This document shows positions 9,651-19,597 of a DNA stretch of 64,000 nt, piece after piece. The DNA lies in assembly GCA_023627715.1 (NCBI GenBank), contig JAMAHW010000060.1, forward strand, positions 124,001 through 188,000, written 5' to 3'. Made by a program: the position numbers and the translations under genes. The stretch comes from Periconia sp. R9002 (lineage: Eukaryota; Ascomycota; Dothideomycetes; Pleosporales; Periconiaceae). The notes beneath the pieces are model-generated. The model did not search any database and was not told the origin of the DNA. It worked only from the letters and a program-made list of their open reading frames with translations. The stretch's first letter is position 1, and each line of letters begins with the position of its first letter.

Positions 9651-9857
9651 CTATGGGCCAGTGAGCACCACATCTTGCGTCTGAAAATCATCCACTCGGG
9701 AGCTCTGTCGTAATAACAGATAATTCCAAGGCACTTCCCGCTTTCTAAACCAGTGCGTGTGGTATCGTCGAGGCTGCCAAATTGCTGACACTGCTATGCC
9801 GTGTATCAGACAAATGTGACCCCAAATTTGTTGTATCCAGCCCTTGATCGTAACGAC
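9651..9857 (-). CDS. GW-array candidate exon
   Basis: Branch ACTAAAT and acceptor GGAAATAG. The exon reads VVTIK-GWIQQIWGH, then LIHGIAV. It has 68 codons. Confidence 0.5.
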   Translation of the reverse strand, partial: VVTIKGWIQQIWGHICLIHGIAVSAIWQPRRYHTHWFRKREVPWNYLLLRQSSRVDDFQTQDVVLTGP

Positions 9858-10374
9858 CTATTTCCTTTTATATTTAGTGTGAACTCGTTGAGATTCAAAT
9901 GACCCTAGCGTCGGTATGGAAATAATGATCGCTGCCCAATATGGGGGGTTGTAGTATAAGACTACTATATCCGCGTAGTCATCTCATGAAGGTTAGTTGC
10001 GAACATAGATTTGTGCTGGTGGTCGGCAGGCCTTCACTCCCAGGCTGTGTCTCCATCGGACCAATATTGAATAATAAATATGCTGATATGGAAAGTATAT
10101 TCCCGGGTACTTGTTCCGTGAGAAGGGGTTGCAGGCATTGAAATGGCATAGTCATCAAGGTGTTACCTGATATAACTGACAAACCCATTGACCGAGCCGT
10201 TCAACAACGTCATACGTTAGGAACCGCAAACACCGACATCTTTGAAATGGGTGGCGCTGTCGAAAAAGGTCCTCGTGTAGAAGTAGGACGTGGTTAAAGT
10301 ATCGATAATTTTGCTTAGCGAGCGTTCGGCGTTCAAAGCTCAGTCTTTAAAACAACACTGTGGAGGAGTAGAAA

Positions 10375-10605
10375 TCAGGATATGAAATTCCCGCCTTCAA
10401 ATTCTGCAAAAAGTTCCCATATGGCAGTAAAAACCGGTCCGATCCCAGGATCCGCAATTCTCCTGTGTCGATAATGGCGTCTTCGGCGGAGGCGAAAATA
10501 GTATCTATCGTACGCGATGTTGATTTTTAAACCATGTATCATTTCACCGATGCGCTCTAGGAAGTTAAGGTGGTCAAAAGTGATCCAGCCCGCAAGTGAA
10601 AGGAT
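10375..10605 (-). CDS. GW-array candidate exon
   Basis: Branch GCTAAGC and acceptor CGGTACAG. The exon reads ILSLA-GWITFDHL, then MIHGLKI, then an Arg-rich stretch. It has 76 codons. Confidence 0.5.
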   Translation of the reverse strand: MLSLAGWITFDHLNFLERIGEMIHGLKINIAYDRYYFRLRRRRHYRHRRIADPGIGPVFTAIWELFAEFEGGNFIS

Positions 10606-10912
10606 CTGTACCGAGTTTTGCTTAGCATGCGTGCCAAATTACAAGGACACAGACAGTAGAGGAGGAATAGTGACGCGGGGATGATGCGAATCTCGAAGCG
10701 CTGCGGAACACCTCGCCCCATATCATTTGCAGTATCGGCCAAATTTGTTTTGCGAGGTTTGTAGCTCCCAGGAAGCTCGGGCTTTGAACAAACAACGGGT
10801 CGAATACTATCCAGGCAACGAGGAAAGCCACTTGGACACCAATATGATATCGATCCATAAAAAGTCGAACGAGCGAATCGATGGGAAGATCGGCGGAAGG
10901 GGACTGCATTCA

Positions 10913-11128
10913 TCATGCCGACGACAAGGAAGTATACATCCGCCACAGTTGATAAACCCTGCCAGGAGAATCTTGGTCGTCATGGCTGCCATGATCGTAC
11001 TCTTCCTTCACTCGCATAATCTTGCCTCGCGACAAGAATCCCCGAAGTTCGTACGAGCTCATTTCATGTATCATGTAGCGGCTCCAAACGTGAAAGTCGC
11101 AAACGACCCAGCCAAGAATCATGGCCGC
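10913..11128 (-). CDS. GW-array candidate exon
   Basis: Branch GGCTAAGATC and acceptor GATAATAG. The exon reads AAMIL-GWVVCDFH, then MIHEMSS. It has 71 codons. It is the well-formed unit nearest the F-box-like gene. Confidence 0.5.
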   Translation of the reverse strand, partial: AAMILGWVVCDFHVWSRYMIHEMSSYELRGFLSRGKIMRVKEEYDHGSHDDQDSPGRVYQLWRMYTSLSSA

Positions 11129-11159
11129 CTATTATCGCGATTGATCTTAGCCCGTACTC

Positions 11160-11345
11160 TTAGATAGATGCTTGCAAAAGAGAGAAGCTGTCCGTAATGG
11201 CGAGTGCTAAAAATTTCACGTCTTCCAATACCACGGGCCCGCAGGCGGCTGGTGTGAGGTGCATTCGGAAGTGTAGCATATATTCAGGCTCAGTGGCGTT
11301 AACAGTGAAATTGTACCATGGCTTAAGTCCAAAACAAGCTTTCAT
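11160..11345 (-). pseudogene. Degenerate GW-array unit
   Basis: The frame reads LKPWYNFTVN followed by YMLHFRMHL, which matches the GW...IH layout with Pro-Trp. The candidate acceptor (GAAAG) is 17 rather than 15 nt upstream, so it is out of phase. Confidence 0.3.
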
Positions 11346-12002
11346 ATCAAGAGGGACGCGACAGGTGCGCCAGAAAAACGGTCCAACCGATATGTGTGAG
11401 GTCCTATCACCAATTTCATCTCTTAGTCTGCATTAATTTGAAGATTACTGTAGCGGATGATACGGGAAAGTGGCTCTGGTATGTCGAGTTTTACGTGGTG
11501 GGTCCGCAACGGTGGTCCCGGATGGTTGCGTATGAACGCGGTCGCACAACAAGCTGGTGGATTGCTGAAGCAAGCAGTTTGTGATACGAAAATTTCGCAG
11601 TTGGGAGCGAGGCGGATCACGTCCCGGTACCATCCCCTACGTGAACCGCCTGGACAGCTTGAATCACCGTGTGATTGTGCGAACGGATTTTCGCCATGTC
11701 AAGCCAACGAGAAAAGTAGAGTCGATAAAGAGCATATCGTCATTTTTTTGAACGTAACACTCTTCTTGCGAACTGTTAGTTTTGTAGAACATTCCGAATG
11801 ACATGGAAGCCACGCAGAAAGAAAGTAAGCAGACCTTGCGGTCTAGTTACGTCACCGTCTAACCTGAGGACAAAGCGAATATAACAACACCATGAGCCAT
11901 TACTCCGAGCGCCTACGCAGAGGCTACGAGAGATAGGCAAATTCCCACTGTTGGTCTCAATCAGCGCTAGGCTCTCGAAAGCGGGGAAGGGGCTGATTCA
12001 AG
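11346..12002. other. Spacer; no feature recognised
   Basis: I see no coding signal, tRNA or obvious repeat on either strand. It separates the exon array from the last assigned exon of the F-box-like gene. Confidence 0.4.
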
Positions 12003-13285
12003 TCATCTACCCTTACTAGTAACCGCGTGGGAAGCATTGCTCCCTCTCAAGCTTATCATTATTTGCAGAGATCCGTCGTGGCTTCCGTTTAAAATAACCC
12101 ATGGGGAGTAGAGCTCCGCGATGAAGATGGAAACACTCAACCAATTCCAGGTCCTCGGCGAGGGAGTCGTCCAGGGTGCAATGTCCAGCGGAGTAATCGT
12201 CTTATACACTTCTCCGGTGCAGGGCGGTACGAAATGCTCAAACGGAAAAAAACAGAATAGAAAGTAGTGTACAGATGTGCAAGATAAAAGAAAAGAATCC
12301 ACATTAACTTAGGAGAATATCGATCTATACGTACCTCATTCCACTTGAGCTGATTCACCACCAGCTTATCGCCCTCCGAATCGTAGTCTCCCTCTGCATG
12401 ATCGATGTATCCGCCCCATTTCTTGTTGGTAATCGTTCCTTCTTCAGGTGGAAGTTGGTCCTCGTTAGGCCTCTCGCGAAGTCTCTGGAGTTTTTGTTGC
12501 AGCCATGCGCCTTTAGGATCGCCCGCTTGGATGCGAGCCGCGCACCAATCGTCAAGCTCATCTTTGGCCCATCCCTCGCATTTTCCAAATCTGTGCGCTG
12601 TCGCCAACATGTCGAAGACGATAGAGCGGTTGCAGCCTGCTTCCATGACGGCGAAATGGATGGAGGCAATGTCGGGTGCTTTACCCAAACGTCGATTGTG
12701 GTTGAAGAGTTCGACAGCTTCGAGATTTCCTTGCAAAATGGCGTCTTTCCGGCTCTGTAACACAATCTGACGCATCTCCTCATTTGCCCAATCGACCGTC
12801 ATGCTCGTGATCCACAATAAGAATCGTAAGAATTCAATTTTTTCTTGAGTCCACTCGCCCTTAAACAGCTTTTTAGGCAGTCTGGCGTTTACCCACGCAA
12901 GCGCGGGCAAATGAGCTCGACTGAAAGGCATTTGTGAAGCATCCTCGAAGTTGATGGGCCACTGCCTGTCCCAGCAACCCGCTTGTTCCGTCTTGCCGCA
13001 CAGACAACCATTGGGCTCGTACTGGTGGAGAACCCACGATTTGAAAAAGTCCCAGGTCATCCATTTGGACGCAAAGATCAAAGTCTGTGACGCTTTCTGG
13101 TGGGCACGAACATCGACATGCTGAGCTGTCAAGTGATGATCGCAAACGTCGGTGTAGATGTTCTTGTCAGACAGCTTGGCGGCAATGTGGGGCGAAGCGA
13201 GGGGCAACGAGGGGTTGTACCCCGAGTCCCTGAAGATAGGTTGGATGAGTTCTGCCGGAAGGCGTTCAATGATTGATGGAGGCAT
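12003..13285 (-). CDS. F-box-like protein; constant exon upstream of the GW-exon array
   Basis: Proposed model: exon 1 13285-12335 (317 codons, starting MPPSIIERLP) and exon 2 12236-12003, joined across a GTACGT donor at 12334 and an acceptor at 12238, giving 394 aa. Residues about 5-35 (ERLPAELIQPIF...LPLASPHIAAKL) fit an F-box-like motif, the Skp1-binding adaptor of SCF ubiquitin ligases. The middle is helical and Trp-rich, with no domain I recognise. Exon 1 ends ...NQLKWNE at phase 0. Exon 2 contains LYSPWVILNGSHDG followed by QIMISLRG, which resembles the PW/GW...IH pattern of the downstream array. An alternative AG (CATCGCGGAG, near 12139) would join KWNE directly to LYSPW in phase. An in-frame upstream start at 13411 (MVSGSAHR) is possible. 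Splicing is inferred. The F-box call is moderate. Confidence 0.65.
12329..12334 (-). promoter_or_regulatory. Phase-0 5' splice donor (GTACGT) of the F-box-like exon
   Basis: The donor follows codon GAG of KWNE. It is the only recognised phase-0 donor upstream of the array, whose acceptors are also phase 0. It is therefore the candidate common donor for alternative terminal exons. Confidence 0.5.
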
Positions 13286-13567
13286 CTTGGTGTGAACGTA
13301 AGATTTAGAGAGAGAAACCTCGGGGAAGGTAGGTATCCCGTGGTTGGTTACGAAGGTGGAGTACAGGCGGGGGCCAGAGCTATTATATCTGTGAGCGCTG
13401 CCTGATACCATACCGCTTACGCATCAGATGACTCTCCAATCGCTGCTCGTTGCTTTCTCGTAAAAAATGAAGGGATACCTAGATTAGGCGACCAACATGT
13501 CCGAGCTTCTCGTGACCCCGCAGTTGTGGTACCTAACGAATTTATAGATGCAGATATCGTATCATTT

Positions 13568-14398
13568 CTATCGGACATTGATGTCAAAGAAAACTGTATC
13601 GTAGCTACTACTCCCCCAATTCCTCACGGAATCAGAAACATTATCGCTGTGCCACCACCTCGACTCGCTCAAGAAAAACCGCGTGTTGGCCCGTTCGACG
13701 AAGAGACGAAAGGTGCTGCTCGAGTATTCGGGTATCGCCCATTGGTAACGCAGACGGCGAACGCGCAGCGGCCCCTGGAGTCTGAATCGTCGAAATGTGT
13801 GGGGAGGAGCGACTTGATCTTTTTCTTGCTGGGAGATCAAGACGCTCGAAAGATCCGTTAACAGGCCGTGCGGGATGAGACGTGACGTGAGTATAGTGTG
13901 CGGAGATTGATACCCTTCGTTATAGTAGTATCCGATGGTAAGTTGGGATACGTAGAGTGAGAATAAAAAACTGAGACATGGTTCAAGTTGCGAGGGAGGT
14001 ACATAGTCGTCGTCATGGGGTTTCTCGTCGTCGTGGAGGAAAGGGTCGTATAGGGAAACTGGGAGTCGGACCTCGATGTCACTCATTTCGGAAATCTTGG
14101 TCGGGTTTCGAATGCGCAGTTCCAAATCATGCGGCCATTCGGAGCGGATACGGTTGAAGAGAAGTTTCATTGTGTTTATTGCTTCGTGCTCATACTCGGT
14201 GCGAACTTGTTTGGAAGCCAGAAGGAGCCCTTGGAAGTCTTCCATGTATCCGGTCAATGGGGTACAGAAGCCATAAACGGCATTTCGAACTTCCGGGGGA
14301 AGATCTGTGAATCGCATTCCCGGCATTTTGGTGTCGCTCTTCTTTGTTTTCCGGTCAATCACAATTCGAGTATTTGAAGATAGGTATGGTCCATACAC
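13568..14398 (-). CDS. F-box/2EXR-like hypothetical protein
   Basis: A single open frame of 276 aa. Near the N-terminus it has MRFTDLPPEVRNAVYGFC followed by LLLASKQVRTEYEHEA. This is the pattern of fungal F-box-like/2EXR proteins (a LPxEVRxxIY helix followed by LLxxxKQVRxE). The rest is rich in aromatic and charged residues, with no further domain recognised. The start could be 14398 (MYGPYL) or the internal ATG at residue 25 (MPGMRF), which sits closer to the motif. It faces the same way as the neighbouring F-box-like gene but is not an obvious duplicate of it. Function is unknown; a substrate-adaptor role is only implied by family. Confidence 0.65.
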   Translation of the reverse strand: MYGPYLSSNTRIVIDRKTKKSDTKMPGMRFTDLPPEVRNAVYGFCTPLTGYMEDFQGLLLASKQVRTEYEHEAINTMKLLFNRIRSEWPHDLELRIRNPTKISEMSDIEVRLPVSLYDPFLHDDEKPHDDDYVPPSQLEPCLSFLFSLYVSQLTIGYYYNEGYQSPHTILTSRLIPHGLLTDLSSVLISQQEKDQVAPPHTFRRFRLQGPLRVRRLRYQWAIPEYSSSTFRLFVERANTRFFLSESRWWHSDNVSDSVRNWGSSSYDTVFFDINVR

Positions 14399-16538
14399 CC
14401 ATCCGTAGCTTCACCGAACGACCCATCATGTGATTACTAATGCATGCGCTAATCCCGATTCGTGGTTCACATACTCCCCTCAAACTACGTCAAATGTACA
14501 CACACGGCTAAAATGATAAACTGGGAAAGACTGTAAGATCAATGTAACCAATAATCTCTACCATACTATTCATACTGATAAGTTACCATTTTATCAAGGT
14601 TTCATTCTAAGGGAACGCCTTGACCTTTTTACCAACACGTTGGCCTCACTATCCGAATCCGTCTCGCAGAATTGGCAAAACAACAAGATACATCGCATAT
14701 TAAATTGAAAGTTCGATCAGTGTCATTTTGAACTATTTTTACGGGAGCTCCGGTGACTAGTTCAAGAAATGGGGACATAGACCCATCATACTAACTATCC
14801 CGCAGCCAAGTTCGAGGCAATCACTTATCAATCAATGCCTGTACAGATTTTGAAGTTAGATACTATATACACAGGTACTTCGTATCCGGGAACAAGTATG
14901 TACACATCCAATCTCTTTGTATAAGACACTTGGAATAGTACGAGTACTACGTACACTATCATTAATCTACCTACACCTAGTTCAAAAAACTTTCAAACAG
15001 CTAAGAAATAAAAGCAAGCTAACAAATAACGAGAAAGGAGTGTACACAAACACAACCACAACCACATACGTTGGTACCCACACAACTATCCCAACCCCCC
15101 GCACCACCAACCTGTCCTCTTCCCAACCCTTATCTACCCTAAACCCTCCTCAAACCCCCTCCTTCAAACATCAAACCAAGCACTTACATCCAGGAACACT
15201 TCCTCAGAGGAGGGCAAATGACCCCTTCCATGAAGTAAAATACTATGTAGCCTGGAAAAGCCTCGAACCTACATTTCACATACGCGCTACAAATGTATAC
15301 ATTTAAGATGCGTTGATACCCGGAGTATTACAATACTTTGCGATGATTCGTTTATACTTTTCGTATACGTTGAGAGATACAGCGGTATCTCAAAATCTAA
15401 AAGCTAATCACAGTACGGAAAACCGTTCCAAAAACCCCAACCCACGCCCCCGAAAATAAAACTTCATCCATCTCGTCAGACGACTAATACACATCTCCCT
15501 CACATCCCTTCACATCCCTCCCCACGTCCCCCCTATCTCCCCATCCCACATACTCCCCCATCCCCCCCAAACATCCCTCTTTCATACCTACTTACCTCCT
15601 TACTCCACATACATCCCTACCTACATCCCTACCTACCCCCATACCACTCCTCCGCAGGTCGTGACAAAACCTACATAACAAACACTACTAATAACAGAAC
15701 AGAACTTAAATGCGTACATATCAATCATAAAAGGATCAATACCTGGAGTAGGTACGTGATCGATTAAGTATAAACTGACTTAGCTGAGACTAACTCGGAG
15801 GCAGAGGGGGGAAGGGAGGGGATTAGTGTGTATGAGGTATGTATGTATGTATGTGTGTGTGTGGAGACGGTGTGGAGATGGAGTGAGTGGTAGAGGAGAG
15901 GAGAGGTTAGGGAGGTAGGTGGATTGATGTGGATATGTATGTATGTATTGATGTAACTACTACGACGCAATATGAAAAGAACGATTCCTTTATTAACGCA
16001 CGTGCATGCTGCGACAACGGGAGGAAGCGGTGTGTGTGCTTTACTTCACCTATAGGACGGGAGAGACGGGATTGGGTGTGCGTTGCGGATGGATAGGTGT
16101 AGTTGGTGTGGTGATGGGATCAATGATGAGGGAAGGCCATTTGCAAGATTTCTACTTTGATAGCTCGGGGATCGGTAAATGTATACTTACATAGTATGCG
16201 GTATTCATGTGAGAAGTAAAGCAGACAGTGAAAGAGGCAAAGTAAAGGGACTAAGAATAGAATAGTAAGGTGAGAAGTGCGAAAAGACAAAGGAAAGCAC
16301 GACCGCGGTATCGATTGCGCACCTAGAAGACGACACCGTGACAATACCTTTCACCTCGCGTGCTGCGTGTTTATTCACCTCGCCTTACTTTACGGACGGA
16401 CAGACAGCACGCTCCGGTGCCTTCACCGTCTCTTACTTTTGCGGCATCGTATAACCGTATTTTACGCCCGTTTTCGACCGCCTCCGTTACAGTCTACTCC
16501 CGCCAGCTTCAACCCGTTGGGATCAAGTTCTGATCATC
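14399..16538. other. Intergenic, C- and pyrimidine-rich, with microsatellites
   Basis: No gene recognised. Positions 15040-15660 are strongly C/A-rich and pyrimidine-rich on the plus strand. Positions 15837-15865 hold a GTAT/GT microsatellite. A segment at 15320-15365 is shared with 33755-33805. The stretch from about 16,200 probably contains the SET gene promoter; no TATA box is obvious. Confidence 0.5.
15837..15865. repeat. GTAT/GT simple repeat
   Basis: Alternating GTAT units followed by GT units, with no coding context. Confidence 0.8.
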
Positions 16539-17581
16539 ATGGCGACCGTTAACGAGAAGACCACGGATACTACGAATGGCGAGCCCGTTGCGATGGGTCG
16601 CAAGGCACGTTTGGTGACAGGTGAGTAGATGCAGCGTCCAAGTCTACCAAAAGTTCGCCTGCTCATGGATTAGACAATGAGTACTACGAGATTCGACGCA
16701 CTCCCCAAAAAGGGTACGGCTGTGTTGCCAAGCAGGACATCAAGTGCGGAACGCGCATCCTCGCCGACGAAGCGCTAATGGTTGTGCCCATTGGCAACTA
16801 TGGGGGGAAAGACATCGAGGAAGCCTTCGACAAGCTCACGCAGGAGCAAAAGGACCGTTACCTCAGCCTCTCCTGCGGCCAGGAAGAAGACGAAAACGAA
16901 CCGGCAAAGTTCTTTGACGCCGTCGGAGAGATTCCGCGGGTGGTCCGCATCTTCCAGATCAACTGCATGGAATGGAACGATGGCGCGGCCATTTTTCCTA
17001 ACGCGGCCCGCTTCAACCACTCGTGTGTTCCCAACGCCACCTTCAGCTGGCACCCATCGCTCGGTAGGGAAGTTATCCACGCCACCCAAGATATCCCCAA
17101 GGGCGAGGAGATCACGCTGACATACTGCGGTATGACGGGTGATCTCACTCTCCGCACGTGGTTGCTGGAGCACTACGGCTTCAAGTGCCAATGTTCAGCC
17201 TGCGGCAGCGACGCAAGCCGGGACCGGCGATTCCGCATCGACGAACTGCTCCAAACGTTGCGGCCTTTCCGGGGTTTTAATCTCGAGGCGGGCAACCAGC
17301 GGGTCACCAAGCAGATGTTGGAGCTCGCGGTGCTGTGCAAGGCGGAGGGCGAGTACTCGATCCGCGTTGCGCAGCTGTTGCTCGAGCTGGCGATCTTGTG
17401 CGAACGGACGGGCGACTGGAAGCACGGGCTGGAATTTGCGGCGGGGGCGGTCAAGATGAAGCGCGACTGCCAGGGGGCGGATTTCCCTGGTTACGACAAG
17501 TACACGGAGGTTTTCAAGAGGATCTATGGAAAATCGAAGGAGGCGGCGGCGGCGGCAACAGTTCGTGAGGGATCATCATGA
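16539..17581 (+). CDS. SET-domain protein methyltransferase-like
   Basis: Two exons: 16539-16620 and 16674-17581, with a 53-nt intron (GTGAGT...TTAG), giving 329 aa. The SET domain spans roughly residues 28-150. YYEIRRTPQKGYGCVAKQDI is the SET N-part. RFNHSCVPNATF is the NHSCxPN motif that binds SAM and forms the pseudoknot. EEITLTYCG is the C-terminal active-site strand with its Tyr. FKCQCSACG is a post-SET-like Cys cluster. This is the layout of SMYD/SET5-like lysine methyltransferases lacking a MYND finger. The C-terminal third is helical and may be TPR-like. The substrate is unknown; it could be histone or non-histone. The ATG was chosen because it gives a plausible 27-residue lead-in and a clean splice. 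Confidence 0.85.
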
Positions 17582-18430
17582 GGTGGGAAAGGGGAGTGCT
17601 GGATGTCGCCAGCCCAACAATATCAGGGCACTTCATGTTAGGAGTGAAGGTGGTGATGGATGACGGAGGACGGCTGAACAGCGACCGGGCGGGAGATCTG
17701 CCCTAGTCCCGATATGGCCATGGTACCTTTCGGTGGTAAATAGTGTATCATCTCATGAGACGACTCTGAAGCACTACAATGTACACGTAATACTATCAAA
17801 TCAATCAATACCCAGTCGATGCCGCCTTTCCAGAAGGAAGAACAGGAAATAGAATCTGAACAGAGACATCGTGGCTCAGCTCCCTCGTACGCCGCCACGG
17901 CGCTATCTCGAAAGGTACGGCGATCTGGCACAGCAGGTTATGCCCCTCGCGTATCTTGATTCTTGGTTTCTTGGATTCATTGACGTATGCCGTTATCAAT
18001 TGACCTCCCCTTTCCGCTCATGTCCTGGTACCTTTTTCATTTCCACAAAGGTTATTAGTCTCCCCGAGATATCTGATAGGGCTACGGGGGAAGAAGCCGC
18101 TGACGTATTGGCCTAGTCCCTGCATCTCGCATCCTCGTTCTCCTTCCCCAAAGTGGGCGCCGCTGGCGTCTCGCCCACCTGAAACAACACACCTACTTGT
18201 CTGTTAAAACTCTCTCGCTCCTTGCTTATTCTCCTTCTTTGACGTCCATATATCCTGTCACTCTGGCTTTTCCTTTTGATACCCCCTGAAGCGCGAGCAT
18301 AAGTACCTACGCATATACCACACCTTCACGGTTGACATCAGCAAACAACATCAGCACCATCCCCATCTCCGACGAGAAAAGAACACACAATCGATCCTTC
18401 TTTCGCACCGTCTTCACCACGCCAGCCATC
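17582..18430. other. Intergenic; 3' flank of the SET gene and promoter of the AhpC/TSA gene
   Basis: No gene recognised. The last 300 bp before 18431 are pyrimidine-rich with CAAACAACATCAGCACC-like leader sequence, typical of fungal 5' UTRs. Confidence 0.5.
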
Positions 18431-19597
18431 ATGGCCACTATACAGAATCCCACCTCGGACCCAACACCCACCAAACTCCCCACGCCGCCGCCCTCACAAG
18501 CTGGCGGCGCAACCATCACCCGTAAACCCCTCGTAATCGATGCCTCCAACGACCCGCGACCCTCCTTCTCCCCCTCCGCCGCACCCTCCACTCCGCCCTT
18601 CTCGCCCTCCAGCACAACGGGCATCCTCTCCAAAGACAACCGCTCCTCGCAAGACACCCCCTCCGACCTCGACTTTATCGGCAACGTCTCGGTGACCAAC
18701 GACCTCCCCACCGCTGCTGACCTCGCCGCCGCCGACCTACTCCACGTGCTCGACTCAAAGGGACGTTCCAAACCCTTTGGCGAAGTCTACAAGCGCGCGC
18801 CGCCGCCGCAGGAAGGCGTCGATTCCGAGGGCGACACGCACATGGACATTGCGCCGCGACAGCTCGTCATCTTCATCCGGCACTTCTTCTGCGGCAACTG
18901 CCAGGAGTACCTGCGCGAGCTGTCGGCGAGCGTGACGCCCGAGGAGCTCCTCGCGCTCGAAACACCCACCTTCATCACCGTCATCGGCTGCGGGCGGCCC
19001 GACCTCATCGACATGTACGCCGAGACGACGGGGTGCCCGTTCCCCATCCTCGCGGACCCCACGGGCAAGCTGTACGACGTGCTCGGCATGACGCGCACGC
19101 TGGACCTCGGCAAGAAGAAGCCCAAATACATCCAGTCCAACATCCTCGTCACGTCGATGCAGAGCGTCGTGCAGGCGCTCAAGACGGGCAGCAACGCGCT
19201 CAAAGGCGGCAGCTTCAAGCAGGTCGGCGGCGAGTTCCTCTTCGAGGACGGCGAGTGCACGTGGGTGCATCGCATGCGCAACACGCGGGATCATACCGAG
19301 GTGGAGGAGCTGCGACGCACGCTGGGTTTGGTGCAGGAGAAGCAGCGCGTGGTGCGGAATCGCTGGAGCCATGCTGCGAAGAAGGCGACGGCGAGTACGC
19401 CGGAGAAGGAGGCGGCGAAGGCGGAGGACAAGGAGAAGAAGACCGCAAAGGCAGAAGATAAGGAGAAGGAGAAAAAGGCAGGGACGCGGAGACGCAGCAT
19501 GAGCTGGAAGAGTCTGGGGAAAGGGAATAAAGACAAGGAGAGGGAGAAAGAGAAGGAAGGGTTGGTCGCGGGGAGTCCGGTGAGGGAGGAAGCGTGA
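18431..19597 (+). CDS. AhpC/TSA-like antioxidant (PRXL2-type) protein
   Basis: An intron-free frame of 388 aa from ATG 18431 (MATIQNPTSD). The upstream in-frame extension has no ATG. The first 120 residues are Pro/Ser/Thr-rich and probably disordered. A thioredoxin-fold domain follows at about residues 135-290: LVIFIRHFFCGNCQEYL carries a CxxC at the position of the peroxidatic Cys, then FITVIGCG, CPFPILADP and YDVLGM. This matches the AhpC-TSA_2 / AAED1 group of peroxiredoxin-like proteins. The C-terminus (from about residue 320) is a highly charged Lys/Glu/Ala coiled-coil-like tail. A redox role is inferred from the family. GC-rich codon use fits a conserved, well-expressed gene. Confidence 0.8.
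   Translation: MATIQNPTSDPTPTKLPTPPPSQAGGATITRKPLVIDASNDPRPSFSPSAAPSTPPFSPSSTTGILSKDNRSSQDTPSDLDFIGNVSVTNDLPTAADLAAADLLHVLDSKGRSKPFGEVYKRAPPPQEGVDSEGDTHMDIAPRQLVIFIRHFFCGNCQEYLRELSASVTPEELLALETPTFITVIGCGRPDLIDMYAETTGCPFPILADPTGKLYDVLGMTRTLDLGKKKPKYIQSNILVTSMQSVVQALKTGSNALKGGSFKQVGGEFLFEDGECTWVHRMRNTRDHTEVEELRRTLGLVQEKQRVVRNRWSHAAKKATASTPEKEAAKAEDKEKKTAKAEDKEKEKKAGTRRRSMSWKSLGKGNKDKEREKEKEGLVAGSPVREEA

Larger units (their letters stand above)
1432..11345 (-). repeat. Tandem array of about 25 candidate terminal exons (GW-exon array)
   Basis: On the minus strand the region repeats one architecture: a branch-point-like site (CTAAC, CTAAT, CTGAT or CTAAG), 8-25 nt later an acceptor AG, then exactly 15 nt, then GGN-TGG (Gly-Trp), then usually 27-50 nt later a codon run reading [IV]-H-[NG]. 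The frame from AG to GW stays open to an in-frame stop, giving exons of 14-90 codons. Nucleotide identity between units is otherwise low. GW codon pairs are at (plus coordinates) 1808, 2628, 3172, 3493, 4248, 4733, 4948, 5129, 5405, 5709, 6238, 6860, 7417, 9269, 9525, 9837, 10585 and 11108. Units with the pair substituted are at 2848, 3786, 3974, 5943, 8033, 8711 and 9036. No upstream first exon or donor is seen inside the array. The nearest upstream phase-0 donor is that of the F-box-like gene at 12334. The array could be alternative 3' exons, silent cassettes or decaying duplicates. Confidence 0.75.

Noticed and set aside
10140..10240. Additional GW-array unit
   Set aside because: CCTAACGTATGACG resembles a branch point, but no AG precedes the expected GW position and the frame reads VN in place of GW, so I did not count it.
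11423..11801. Overlapping short frames on both strands
   Set aside because: Several frames of 60-114 codons overlap with no motif, splice context or match to the GW-exon layout.
18755..19372. Minus-strand frames inside the AhpC/TSA gene
   Set aside because: GC-rich codon bias leaves the antisense frames open. No motifs; the plus-strand protein has a clear family.
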